64,000 nucleotides of DNA from Bradyrhizobium sp. CCBAU 51627 (GTDB lineage: Bacteria > Pseudomonadota > Alphaproteobacteria > Rhizobiales > Xanthobacteraceae). The position numbers and the translations under genes were made by a program. Where the stretch lies: positions 55,891-119,890 of the forward strand of contig NZ_LBJG01000011.1 of NCBI RefSeq assembly GCF_028128765.1. The letters run 5' to 3'. A model generated the notes under the pieces. It was not told the origin of the DNA and did no database searches. It saw only the letters and a program-made list of their open reading frames with translations. This document shows positions 9,245 through 17,714 of this stretch, one piece after another (the first letter of the stretch is position 1; each line of letters starts with the position of its first letter).

Positions 9245-10360
9245 CTACCGTGCGCCAGAAATCCAACGCTCCCATTGAGCGACGGCTACTTCATTGTTGG
9301 CCTTGCCGTTGGCGCCGACCGTGTTCCAGAATTCATAGTCCTGGACGAATTGCAGCTTCCGCGCTTCGGGTGAGGTCGGCAGGAGCTTCGCCCTTTCGGA
9401 CGGCACAAGGTCGAATGCGCGCGAGTTTGGTGGCGCGTAAAGAATGTGTTGGACGAACTTGGCCTGATTCTCGGCACGCGCTGAGAACGCGAGAAACTTG
9501 AACGCGTTGTCTGCGTTCTTGGTGCCTTTCAAAACAACCCAGGTGTCGTACTGCAGCATCCCCTGATTCCAGGTGTAGCCGATCTTGGCCCCCTGCTCGT
9601 TGGCCGCCGAAACCCGACCGTTCCAAGCGCTTCCGGCAGTGATCAGCTTATCAATGATCATCTGCGGAGCTTCCGCACCGGTATTCCACCATTTCAGGAT
9701 GTTCGGCTTGACCCGGCTGAGGCTCTTGAATGCGCGATCCCAATCAAGTGGATAGAGCTTCGCCGGATCAACACCATCCGCCATCAGGGCTGCTTCGAAC
9801 GTGCCGCCGTCCGAGGCCCAGGTTCCTGCCATGAGTGAGCGCCGTCCGGCAAATTTTTGGGTATCCCACACATCCGCCCAAGAGTTTGGCGCATCGGAGG
9901 TAAACTTCGACGCGTCATATGCAATGAACAGGGAATAGATGATCGCGGGCACGGTGAACTTGCCGACCTTGACCGGACTGAACGCGTCGAGGTCCGCCTT
10001 GTCGAAGTAGCCGTAGTCGATCGGAAGCAGAAGATTGTCGCGCTCGAAAGTCGGGGCCTTGCCGCCAGGAATAATCGTCACGTCGTATCGGGGGGCACCG
10101 GCCAACACGCTCGCTCGCACCGCTCCCGTGTCCGTGCGCGGTTGAGCTATAACCTTGATGCCCGTCTCCTTTTCGAACGGCTCGAAATAGGCGATCCGCT
10201 TGGCTTCTCCCCAGGACCCGCCGCCGTCATAGACCACGACTTCACCGGTGCCCTTCGGGATTTGCGCAAGCGCCGGGGCGGGAAACAGCGAGCGCGCGGC
10301 CGCCAAGCCCCCAGCCAAAGCGGTTCCCCGAAGAAGCTTGCGTCTGACTACATCGACCAT
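9245..10360 (-). CDS. Periplasmic binding protein, spermidine/putrescine (PotD) type
   Basis: The 371-residue protein begins MVDVVRRKLLRGTALAGG, a twin-arginine-like signal ending near PAPALA, followed by an SBP_bac fold starting at GEVVVYDGGGSWGEAKR. A GGAGG motif 5 nt upstream fixes this start; longer in-frame starts lack one. The motif VIIPGGKAPTF-like and the YTWNQGMLQYDTW segment near residue 280 resemble PotD/AfuA-type proteins. It is the first gene of the minus-strand operon and lies divergently from the Lrp regulator, which probably controls it. The real ligand could be an amino-acid derivative rather than a polyamine. Confidence 0.88.
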   Translation of the reverse strand: MVDVVRRKLLRGTALAGGLAAARSLFPAPALAQIPKGTGEVVVYDGGGSWGEAKRIAYFEPFEKETGIKVIAQPRTDTGAVRASVLAGAPRYDVTIIPGGKAPTFERDNLLLPIDYGYFDKADLDAFSPVKVGKFTVPAIIYSLFIAYDASKFTSDAPNSWADVWDTQKFAGRRSLMAGTWASDGGTFEAALMADGVDPAKLYPLDWDRAFKSLSRVKPNILKWWNTGAEAPQMIIDKLITAGSAWNGRVSAANEQGAKIGYTWNQGMLQYDTWVVLKGTKNADNAFKFLAFSARAENQAKFVQHILYAPPNSRAFDLVPSERAKLLPTSPEARKLQFVQDYEFWNTVGANGKANNEVAVAQWERWISGAR

Positions 10361-10487
10361 CTTCGCCTCCGTTTGTAGTGGCAAATACTTGCTCGACCCG
10401 GCTTCATGCATATAATCCGGCAAGCGAGTGGCTGAATTCGCCGTTTTGCGATCTAAAATGCCGGAAAGTTGCAAGTTGAGGGTTTAA
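10361..10487. promoter_or_regulatory. Divergent promoter region between importer operon and Lrp regulator
   Basis: A 127-bp gap separates the start codons of the PotD-like gene (minus) and the Lrp/AsnC gene (plus). Divergent placement of an Lrp regulator beside its target operon is common, so its binding sites are expected here. I could not single out a clear operator. Confidence 0.5.
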
Positions 10488-10970
10488 ATGGCTGTCACGC
10501 GCACGGACCTCGACCGCCTCGATCTGAAGCTTCTGATGCTGCTGCAGGAGAATAATCTGCAGACCTCTGAGGAATTGGCAGAGCGCGTGGGACTTTCCCC
10601 GACGTCTTGCCTGCGTCGGCTCAGGCGATTGCGTGAAAACGGGGCGATCATGTCTGACGTCTCGATCATATCGCCTTCGGTGGCCGGGAAACGGGTCACC
10701 TCGATCGTGCTCGTGGCGCTCGAGCAAGAGCAGCTCGATCTTCTCCACACCTTCAAGAATCGGATGAGCGCCTATCCTGAGGTTACGCAATGCTACTACG
10801 TAACCGGTTCGGCTGATTTCATTCTGGTCGTCAACACTGGCTCGATGGAAGAATATGGCGCTTTCACCGAGCGAGCATTCTTTCCGGACAAGAACGTCAA
10901 GTCGTTCAACACCTATGTGTCGATGCAGACGGTGAAATTCACCACTCGCATCAATCTTGACGTATCCTGA
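10488..10970 (+). CDS. Lrp/AsnC family transcriptional regulator
   Basis: A 160-residue regulator with an N-terminal winged helix (DRLDLKLLMLLQENNLQTSEELAERVGLSPTSC... region, residues 8-60) and a C-terminal RAM ligand-binding domain including the VTGSADFILVV motif. This is the standard size for the family. It is transcribed away from the PotD-like operon and converges on the diaminopropionate lyase gene (21 bp between their stop codons). Lrp-type regulators sense amino acids, which fits local control of the catabolic genes around it. Confidence 0.93.
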   Translation: MAVTRTDLDRLDLKLLMLLQENNLQTSEELAERVGLSPTSCLRRLRRLRENGAIMSDVSIISPSVAGKRVTSIVLVALEQEQLDLLHTFKNRMSAYPEVTQCYYVTGSADFILVVNTGSMEEYGAFTERAFFPDKNVKSFNTYVSMQTVKFTTRINLDVS

Positions 10971-10991
10971 TTGGCAGCGTTTGGCTCCTGC

Positions 10992-12215
10992 CTATTGGTT
11001 GCCGCTCCAGACCGACAGGTCGGTGGGGCTTTCGGTCGCAAAGAGCAGGACCTTGGCGGACTGATCCAGCCCAAGTCGCTTTCGGTCCTTCTCTTCGGCT
11101 GCGCTGAAGAGGCCTGCCAATCCCGCCGCTCCCGACTCTCCGACGCGAAGACGCTGATCGCCTGAAATGCCCTCATTGAGCAAACGTACCGCGTCAGCGG
11201 CCTCTTCGTCGGTAACCGTGATGTAGCCGCTGGTCAGGTCTTCGATGATCGGCCAAACCAACAAGGACGGGCTTTGGCATTCGAGCATTGACATGTTGGT
11301 CGCGGGCCCCGCCGGAAGGCGCACGGGCATCTTGGCTCGCGCGCTTTCATAAAGGCAGGCCGATCGTTCCGGCTCCACGATCCACAGATGGGTATCGGGC
11401 CCGAATAGGCCACGCGCCCAGCCATGCCCGAATACACTTGCGGCAAGTCCTCCAACGCCCGCTTGAACCAGAACATGCGTAAAGGGCTTTTGCTGTCCTG
11501 CGGTGGCTGCAACGATTTCATCGGTCAGGATCGAGTAGCCCTGAACCACAAGCGTGCAGGCCGTCGCATCTTCTCCTTCGCCGACGGTATCTGGGACCGC
11601 AATCCAACCGTCCTGCGACGCAGCCTTGGCTGCAGCTTCCACCGAGTCGTGATAGTCTCCTGGCACACGTACGATCTCAGCACCGAGCCGTGATATGTGA
11701 GCGGCACGCTCGTCACTGACGCCTTGGTGGAGGTACACGACAGCCCGCGCTCCGATGAGCCGCGCTCCGGCTGATACCGAGCGACCGTGATTGCCATCAG
11801 ATGCACAGGAAAAGGTGAGTTCGGACAGCATGGCCCGAACGCCAGGCTCCATCAGTTCCGCCGGCAGAATTGCTCGTCCCGTCCGCCTCTCGACATGTCG
11901 CATAGCAAGCTTCAGCACGGCGTAGGCTCCGCCAAGCCCCTTGAAGCTGCCTATGCCAAGACGCTGCGTCTCGTCCTTGATCCATATTCCGCCAAGACCT
12001 AGCCGTTCGGCAGCACCGGGCAGCGAGATCAAATCGGTCGGAGCATAGCGCGGGCAGGCTCGAAGAAGGCGCAGCGGCTCATCTCCTGCGTTGCGGTCGA
12101 ACCAGGAAGCCGCCTGTTTCAGGCCCGATGACCGGCTGCGCAATAGGATAGGTCGTTGAGTGGCAAGCAACTGTGTCGCGGAGTCGGCGGCCTCAAAAGG
12201 GGGTACCAAGGTCAT
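10992..12215 (-). CDS. Diaminopropionate ammonia-lyase-like PLP enzyme
   Basis: Fold-type II PLP enzyme of about 407 residues. The PLP lysine sits in LGIGSFKGLGGAYAV, the phosphate/substrate loop in SCASDGNHGRSVSAGA, and a Gly-rich VQAGVGGLAASV follows. These match diaminopropionate ammonia-lyase (YgeX/DpaL), which turns 2,3-diaminopropionate into pyruvate and two ammonia; D-serine or threonine dehydratase-like activity is an alternative. Start uncertain: the ATG at 12215 directly follows a GGAGG, which is too close for ideal initiation, and longer in-frame starts exist up to 12401. It diverges from the class V aminotransferase and converges with the Lrp gene. Confidence 0.85.
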   Translation of the reverse strand: MTLVPPFEAADSATQLLATQRPILLRSRSSGLKQAASWFDRNAGDEPLRLLRACPRYAPTDLISLPGAAERLGLGGIWIKDETQRLGIGSFKGLGGAYAVLKLAMRHVERRTGRAILPAELMEPGVRAMLSELTFSCASDGNHGRSVSAGARLIGARAVVYLHQGVSDERAAHISRLGAEIVRVPGDYHDSVEAAAKAASQDGWIAVPDTVGEGEDATACTLVVQGYSILTDEIVAATAGQQKPFTHVLVQAGVGGLAASVFGHGWARGLFGPDTHLWIVEPERSACLYESARAKMPVRLPAGPATNMSMLECQSPSLLVWPIIEDLTSGYITVTDEEAADAVRLLNEGISGDQRLRVGESGAAGLAGLFSAAEEKDRKRLGLDQSAKVLLFATESPTDLSVWSGNQ

Positions 12216-12439
12216 CCTCCAGGCAAGTTCGTTCGATCTTTTCGGACTGTACTGTGCCGAGCCGCGAAGCCGGTTAGTGCAATCTTTGACGCAATCCATG
12301 ACGGAATTCGGCATTGTTGAGCCTAAAATGGCGGGTTTGGGCTCGTCTGGCAGGCATATTCCAAGAAGATTTGGCGGTCGAAGGCCGCTGACGCCTCGCA
12401 AGCTGGCATTCTACCGTGTCGCGAAAGAGGGGATCTCTG

Positions 12440-13663
12440 GTGCAGGATATCCGGGAGCAAACCGCAAGCTCGATGGAGGATCTTTCAGATTCCGAGGTCG
12501 ATCGTTTGCGAGCCGATACGGCGGGTGTTGCGCATCGAATCCACCTCAACAATGCCGGCGCCGCGCTGATGCCACGTCCCGTCGTGGACGGCATGATGAC
12601 ATATCTCCGGCGCGAAGCCGAGATTGGCGGCTACGAAGCGCACGCCGAAAGCACAGCGTGCCTCGAAGGCGTATACGATGGCATAGCTCGACTGGTCGGC
12701 TCGAAGCGGGAAGAAATCGCGCTGGCCGAAAATGCCACTCTGGCCTGGCAGCGCGCCTTCTATTCGCTGCGCTTTGGCCCAGGAGATCGAATTCTCACCA
12801 CCTCTGCCGAGTTTGCGGCAAACTATATCGCGTTCTTGCAGGTCGCCCGCCGCACGGGCGCACGGGTCGAGGTTATACCCGACGACGCAAATCAGGTTTT
12901 GGACCCTGAGGCGCTCGAGCGCATGATTGATGAGCGCGTCCGGCTGATCGCCATCACGTGGATACCGACCAATGGCGGCTTGGTGAACCCAGCTGAAGCC
13001 GTGGGACGCATCGCGCGCGCTCATAATGTTCCCTACCTGCTGGATGCATGCCAGGCGGTTGGGCAGATCCCCGTCGACGTCCGTGCACTTGGTTGCGACA
13101 TGCTTACGGCGACGGGGCGTAAATTCCTGCGCGGTCCGCGTGGAACAGGCTTCCTCTACATGCGCGAGGATTTTCTGAAGGACATTGAACCGGCCATGAT
13201 AGACTTGTTTGGTGCACCTTGGGTTGGACCTGGCCGCTACGAACTTAGGTCCGACGCTCGACGGTTTGAAACCTGGGAGGCGAATTACGCCGCGCGGCTC
13301 GGCCTTGGCATAGCGGTCGACTACGCACTTCTAATCGGCATCAACAAGCTCGAACGACGTTGCCGCCTGCTTGCGAACGAGTTGCGCGCCGCACTCAGCG
13401 CGATCCCCGGTTCGTCGATTCACGACCTTGGAGAAGATCGCGCTTCAATCGTCTCGTTCACTCTTCAGGACGTGGAAGCACGCGAAGTCATGCGCCATTT
13501 GCAAAGTGAAAAAATCAATGTCTCGGTCTCTCCTCCAACAAGTACGCCATTGGACGCAATGAGGAGAAGGCTCCCGCATGTCATTCGGGCTTCGCCGCAC
13601 TATTACAATACACTCGAAGAGGTCAACACTCTTGCGTCAGCTGTACGACGAATAAGCCGCTGA
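12440..13663 (+). CDS. Class V aminotransferase (cysteine desulfurase/isopenicillin-N-epimerase-like)
   Basis: Fold-type I PLP enzyme of about 407 residues. The N-terminus has HLNNAGAALMP; the cofactor Asp lies in YLLDACQAVGQIPVDV, and the Schiff-base Lys in TATGRKFLRGPRGTGFLYM. These place it with selenocysteine-lyase/isopenicillin-epimerase-like class V proteins. I prefer the GTG at 12440, preceded by AAGAGGGG with about 7 nt spacing, over the in-frame GTG at 12416. It is divergent from the diaminopropionate lyase and probably belongs to the same catabolic regulon. The actual reaction (epimerase, lyase or transaminase) cannot be read from sequence. Confidence 0.88.
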   Translation: MQDIREQTASSMEDLSDSEVDRLRADTAGVAHRIHLNNAGAALMPRPVVDGMMTYLRREAEIGGYEAHAESTACLEGVYDGIARLVGSKREEIALAENATLAWQRAFYSLRFGPGDRILTTSAEFAANYIAFLQVARRTGARVEVIPDDANQVLDPEALERMIDERVRLIAITWIPTNGGLVNPAEAVGRIARAHNVPYLLDACQAVGQIPVDVRALGCDMLTATGRKFLRGPRGTGFLYMREDFLKDIEPAMIDLFGAPWVGPGRYELRSDARRFETWEANYAARLGLGIAVDYALLIGINKLERRCRLLANELRAALSAIPGSSIHDLGEDRASIVSFTLQDVEAREVMRHLQSEKINVSVSPPTSTPLDAMRRRLPHVIRASPHYYNTLEEVNTLASAVRRISR

Positions 13664-13696
13664 CGAACGCTCCGCGCGACAGCATGCATCAGATCG

Positions 13697-14400
13697 TCAG
13701 AGCTTACAGTTGTAGCGCTGTGCGATGCCACGGCGGAAGGTGAGCACGCGGGTCACGAAGATCGCGCCCTGAATCACTGTCACCTACTGGCCGAAACTCG
13801 CCAGATATTGCTGCATGGCGATGATCATGAAGGTGCCGACCGCGGGGCCGAAGATGGTGCCGAGACCGCCGACCAGCGTCATCAGCACGACCTCGCCCGA
13901 CATCGACCAATGCACGTCGGTGAGCGAGGCATTCTGCGCCACGAACACCTCAGCGCTCCGGCGAAGCCCGCCAGCGTGCCGGACAGCACGAAGGCCAGGA
14001 ACTTGTACTGATCGGTCCGATAGCCCAGCGAGATCGCGCGCTGCTCGTTCTCGCGGATCGACTTCAGGACCTCGCCGAAGGGCGAATTGATGATGCGGAA
14101 GATCAGCAGGAAGCCGGCAAGGAAGCCGACCAGCACGACGTAATACAGAACCGTCGGCTTGGAGAGATCGAGGACGCCGAACATGCGTCCCCGCGGAATG
14201 CCCTGGATGCCGTCCTCACCATGGATGAACGGGGCCTGAAGGTAGATGAAATAGCAGCTTTAGGCAGCGCCAGCGTGATCATCGAGAAATAGATGCCCTG
14301 ACGGCGGATCGAGATGTAGCCGGTCACGATCGAGAGCGCGAAAGCCGCGGCGACGGCGAGGAAGGCCACGACCATCAGCACGAAGCTCGCCGCACCTGGG
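13697..14400 (-). pseudogene. Decayed branched-chain amino acid ABC permease (livM-like)
   Basis: Recognisable LivM pieces occur in three shifted frames: GYISIRRQGIYFSMITLAL near 14300-14360, then GEDGIQGIPRG and FGVLDLSKP, then RIINSPFGEVLKSIREN and TLAGFAGAL near 13960-14100, and a terminal FRRGIAQRYNCKL ending at 13697. Frameshifts lie near 14262 and 13950, and an in-frame stop near 13790. The N-terminal third and every other liv gene are missing here. It is a relic, not a working permease. Confidence 0.85.
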
Positions 14401-14553
14401 CGCTCTGCCACTCGATCGGCACGCATCATGGCCTTGCGATTAACCGCCGTTTGCGGTTTGGCATGCCACGTCGCGAATATCGTGCCGGCAGCAGACATCT
14501 TGCTATCGGGGGGGCCGCGCCAAGCTACATAAGCGATGCGGAAGATCGGGGCG

Positions 14554-14718
14554 CTACTGGGTGAAATCCTTGCCGTGGTCTTCGAGCAGCGCCTCGAGTG
14601 CGATGATCATATCCTTGTGCGGAAAATCGTCGGGCACGCCCCCCGGGAATCCTTGAGCGCAGATGTAAAGCCACGTTTTCCGGCGGTGAGGCAGGCGGGC
14701 TCGGCTTTGTCGCGACAT
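14554..14718 (-). CDS. Small ORF directly downstream of hipA, unknown function
   Basis: A 54-codon frame starts 4 nt after the hipA stop and ends at TAG. It begins MSRQSRARLPHRRKTW and ends ALLEDHGKDFTQ. The basic N-terminus and acidic helical C-terminus, and the tight spacing to hipA, suggest a third gene of the toxin-antitoxin transcript. I do not recognise a family and cannot exclude chance. Confidence 0.35.
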   Translation of the reverse strand: MSRQSRARLPHRRKTWLYICAQGFPGGVPDDFPHKDMIIALEALLEDHGKDFTQ

Positions 14719-14722
14719 GCGT

Positions 14723-16018
14723 CTATTCCCAGGGCGATGGGGCTGCTGCGCCTTCCGGCGCTGGCTCCGCTTGCTTCAGGCGCTCTAGGTAGCCGCGTGC
14801 GCGTGAAATAACCGCCTCGACCACCGTGTCCAGGACGGGATCGCCGCCGGCAGGCATGGCTTCGACCTCGGCCTTGGCCGCCATTGCATGGTGCGTCACG
14901 GCCTGAGCAATCTCGGAGACGCGCCGGATCGTCTGCGCTGGAGAGAGCTTGCAGTCGATGGCGAAGCGCTCCCAGTGGTTGCGTCCGAGCTGGTCAGCCT
15001 GCTTTTGCCCGCCGATCTTCTGCGCCATATTGCGGGTGATCTTCGGATATGGCGCCGCACAGACGATGTCGTAGCCTAGCGCCATGGCGGCGCCGCGCGC
15101 CGATAGCATCAGCGAGTAATTTTTGGCGTGGGAATCCGTGTTCCACACCATCGGATTGAAGATGGCAAGATCGACGAAGCGGGCGGTCTCCTGTGCTGTC
15201 ATGTGGCGCTGGGTCACGCCGACCATGTCGGCCAATGATGGTCCTTTTAGGCCTCTATCGTTGTTCTGGTACTTGGCAGCTGGCGGCAGGCCCAGGGCTT
15301 GGCAGAAGTCCTCCTGATGCAGCCGCCGCCACCTCTTGCCGTCATGACGGCGGTCATAGCGCTCAACCAGCAGGTAGCTACGTTCGCCTGCCCTCCCTGT
15401 CGTCACCTTTGGCGTCGGGATTCCGATCATGCGCGCGAGCGTCAGGCAGAATGCCTCGTTCTGGACGGCGCCAGGCAAGCGCTCGCCATCGGGCTTGATG
15501 ATGTAGGTCGATGGCGCGCCGTCGATCGGTATGTACAGGGTGTCGCCATCCAGAGCGACGGCGAGCTTTGTCTGCACACCGGCAAGCGACATCGACACGC
15601 CATCTTCGCCGACGAGGAAAGGCTTGTGGGGTAGCTCATTGAGGATGCGCTCGAGCGAGGCCTTGTCGGGGATCTCTCGCCATTTGCCGGCGATCAGCCC
15701 GGTGCCAGGTTGTCCGACGGAGAGCGCGCCGGCGGTGTCGCGGCCCATCTCGGCAAGAAGACCGATGACATCGGCCGGCGACTTGCCGAGCATATGACCT
15801 ACGGTCCCGAGAGTTGCGTTCTCCGGCAGCAGATTTGCCGCCCATACCAGAATTGCCGAGGCATCATGCGACGCCCGCGCGAGCGGCATGGTGAGCGACA
15901 CAGGGAAGGCGCCGGTCAGCCCGCGCCAGGATTCGGCATAGGTGAAGCCTGACGCTTCGTCGGCGGTCGTGATCCAACCGACCTCTCGCGTCTCAAAGTA
16001 GACCGGAAGACGGTCCAT
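14723..16018 (-). CDS. hipA: HipA-like serine/threonine kinase toxin
   Basis: This 431-residue protein has an N-terminal HipA domain (couple domain, residues ~1-100) and the HipA kinase core. Visible features are SLAGVQTKLAVALDGD (Gly-rich/activation region), YIIKPDGERLPG, the catalytic loop NTDSHAKNYSLML and a metal-site YDIVCAAPYP. In E. coli the family phosphorylates glutamyl-tRNA synthetase and causes growth arrest. Its ATG at 16018 overlaps the end of hipB by 26 nt, the usual antitoxin-first order. All expected kinase motifs are present, so it is probably active. Confidence 0.93.
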   Translation of the reverse strand: MDRLPVYFETREVGWITTADEASGFTYAESWRGLTGAFPVSLTMPLARASHDASAILVWAANLLPENATLGTVGHMLGKSPADVIGLLAEMGRDTAGALSVGQPGTGLIAGKWREIPDKASLERILNELPHKPFLVGEDGVSMSLAGVQTKLAVALDGDTLYIPIDGAPSTYIIKPDGERLPGAVQNEAFCLTLARMIGIPTPKVTTGRAGERSYLLVERYDRRHDGKRWRRLHQEDFCQALGLPPAAKYQNNDRGLKGPSLADMVGVTQRHMTAQETARFVDLAIFNPMVWNTDSHAKNYSLMLSARGAAMALGYDIVCAAPYPKITRNMAQKIGGQKQADQLGRNHWERFAIDCKLSPAQTIRRVSEIAQAVTHHAMAAKAEVEAMPAGGDPVLDTVVEAVISRARGYLERLKQAEPAPEGAAAPSPWE

Positions 16019-16364
16019 GAGGCTCCTCCTCGTCGCTGTCGGGAATGTCCGGTGTCTCGGAAGTGTTCGCGCGGCGGGCTTGCGCATCTTTGAGAACATC
16101 CTCGATGCGCAGCCCGAGCACGTTTGCCACGTGCAGGCTGCGCCCGAGCTGACAGGTGCTTTTTCCGGCCTCGAGGTCGACGATGAAACGCTTTCCTGTC
16201 CCGCTCACCATGGCCAGCTCGTCCTGCCGGAGGCCCTGGCGTTTGCGTTCTTCCTGGATGAGGCGACCGAATGCTGCAGCGAGCTCGGCGGCTTGGCGCG
16301 CGACACCGGTCTCGCCAGGAGCCTCGTATCCGCCCGAGGGGGGAGTACCCTGAGGGGTGTTCAT
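15993..16364 (-). CDS. hipB: HipB-like XRE antitoxin and autorepressor
   Basis: A 123-residue protein with an XRE helix-turn-helix at about residues 28-85 (RLIQEERKRQGLRQDELAM...GTGKRFIVDLEAGKSTCQL), followed by an acidic, Pro-rich tail. HipB proteins neutralise HipA and bind palindromic operators upstream of their own operon. Four near-identical palindromic repeats begin 18 bp upstream of the start codon, strongly suggesting cooperative autorepression. The acidic tail is longer than in E. coli HipB (88 residues). Confidence 0.93.
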   Translation of the reverse strand: MNTPQGTPPSGGYEAPGETGVARQAAELAAAFGRLIQEERKRQGLRQDELAMVSGTGKRFIVDLEAGKSTCQLGRSLHVANVLGLRIEDVLKDAQARRANTSETPDIPDSDEEEPHGPSSGLL

Positions 16365-16381
16365 AGCTCTCTCGTCATAAA

Positions 16382-16546
16382 GTTACCGAGCGGGAACTTT
16401 AGGACTTGAGATAGCCACTGTCCAGTAAAAAGTTACCGAACGGGAACTTTCGTGGTATTCCTGATGTACGGAGAATAAAAGTTACCGATCGGGAACATTT
16501 TCTTCAAGCCGAGGCTAAGCGACCCAGAAAGTTACCGATCGGGAAT
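16382..16546. repeat. Four regularly spaced hipBA operator-like repeats
   Basis: GTTACCGAGCGGGAAC at 16382-16397, GTTACCGAACGGGAAC at 16432-16447, GTTACCGATCGGGAAC at 16481-16496 and GTTACCGATCGGGAAT at 16531-16546. Each is an imperfect palindrome of the form GTTnCCG-n2-CGGnAAC, flanked by A-rich sequence. Start-to-start distances are 50, 49 and 50 bp. They lie just upstream of hipB, so they are most likely HipB operators; this is inferred from position and symmetry. Confidence 0.85.
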
Positions 16547-16696
16547 TCTGCTCCCAAGCAACCAATTGAAAAGGAGATCGACGACGACCGGCGGGAAAAT
16601 CCGCGCTAATCCCCGTCGAGCGAAGCATGGTCCTTAAGCGTCCGCTCGGTGTCGAGCGGCGCTGCCGGCCCACAACGATCTCTGCGATTTTGTGGG

Positions 16697-17348
16697 CGGC
16701 GGCAGCTCACGTGATCGGGACGCCGGTTTCGGTTGCCATTCTCATGGAATCGAACCTTTTTCGGCGACGGCGCTTCTGATGGGTGTGATCAGCACCACAG
16801 CCATTGCCGCCCATCAGATTGCCTTCCAGGTCGCAACTGCCCTTTGCATGATTCCGTTCTGCATGGACATGGCGGTGACCGTGCGTGTCGGACACGCACT
16901 CGTCCGGAACGATTTATCCGGCATCAGGCGAGCAGGTGCTGCCGCCAGGCTGCTCGGTCCTGATAGCGGCGATTGATACGATTGCGGTAGTCGGCACTCG
17001 GTTTGAAATCGCCGAGCTCTTCGTCGGCCAATCGGCCAGCGGCGCCGACGCCACGATCAAGCTGACTGCAACTCTCATCCTTGTTGGCGCGAGCTTCTTC
17101 ATGAGTGATGCCGTCCAAAACATCGCGGCTGGCAGCCTTCGTGGCTCAAAGGACACACGCGTGCCGCTCCTCTGCTGATTGGCTTTGCGCTCAGTTGCGT
17201 GTTCGGCTTAAAAACTGGCCTCGGCGCAGTCGGTATCTGGATTGGCCTATCGATCAGCAAGGCCGTCTACGCGGCCCTTCTTGTACTGCGCTTGCAGCTA
17301 TTGGCGGACAGACCTCCCGTTGCAAGCGCGAGCGATGCTCCAGCCTGA
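16697..17348 (+). pseudogene. Decayed MATE-family efflux transporter
   Basis: Pieces in shifted frames match the C-terminal half of MATE (NorM/DinF) exporters: GTPVSVAILMESNLF, ALLMGVISTTAIAAHQIAFQ, RFEIAELFVGQSASG, AAGSLRGSKDTRVPLL and GAVGIWIGLSISKAVYAALL. The intact MATE gene at 40627-42045 has closely corresponding stretches, so the two are paralogues. At least two frameshifts and loss of the N-terminal half make this non-functional. Confidence 0.85.
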
Positions 17349-17454
17349 GCCTTGAGCCATCGATCGCGCCTCCGCGCCAAGCACGTCGAGGCGACGCCGA
17401 ATCTCGCTATAACAAACTTAAGTTCATTCAAGTGATTGGTCGATGGGGCTCGAC

Positions 17455-17714
17455 CTTCAAGGAACCGGCTCGCGTCATTCGATGGCGTGGTTAGAGGATT
17501 TCCGCCGTGCCATTGCAGACATTCCGGAGATCGTCGAAGCCTATCGCTTGACGGGCGAACCGATTATCTGCTCCGCCTGGTGGTGCCAGGCGTAGAGGTC
17601 TATGATGCGATCTACAAGAAGCTGATCAGTCGGCTCGACTTTGCTGACGTCAGCTCGTTCATTGGCATGGAAGAGCCGAAGTTTACGGCCACGGTACTGT
17701 TGAGCTATGTTTAA
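17455..17714 (+). pseudogene. C-terminal relic of an Lrp/AsnC regulator
   Basis: MAWLEDFRRAIADIPEIVEA and YRLTGE are followed, in another frame, by DYLLRLVVPGVEVYDAIYKK and DVSSFIGMEEPKFTATVLL. Together they match the RAM domain of Lrp/AsnC proteins, with one missing base near 17555. The DNA-binding half is absent. Its stop codon overlaps the stop of the convergent prolyl oligopeptidase gene. Confidence 0.75.

Noticed and set aside
16382..16546. CRISPR array at the regularly spaced repeats upstream of hipB
   Set aside because: Repeats are only 16 bp, palindromic, four in number and tied to the hipB promoter; no cas genes. Operators fit better.
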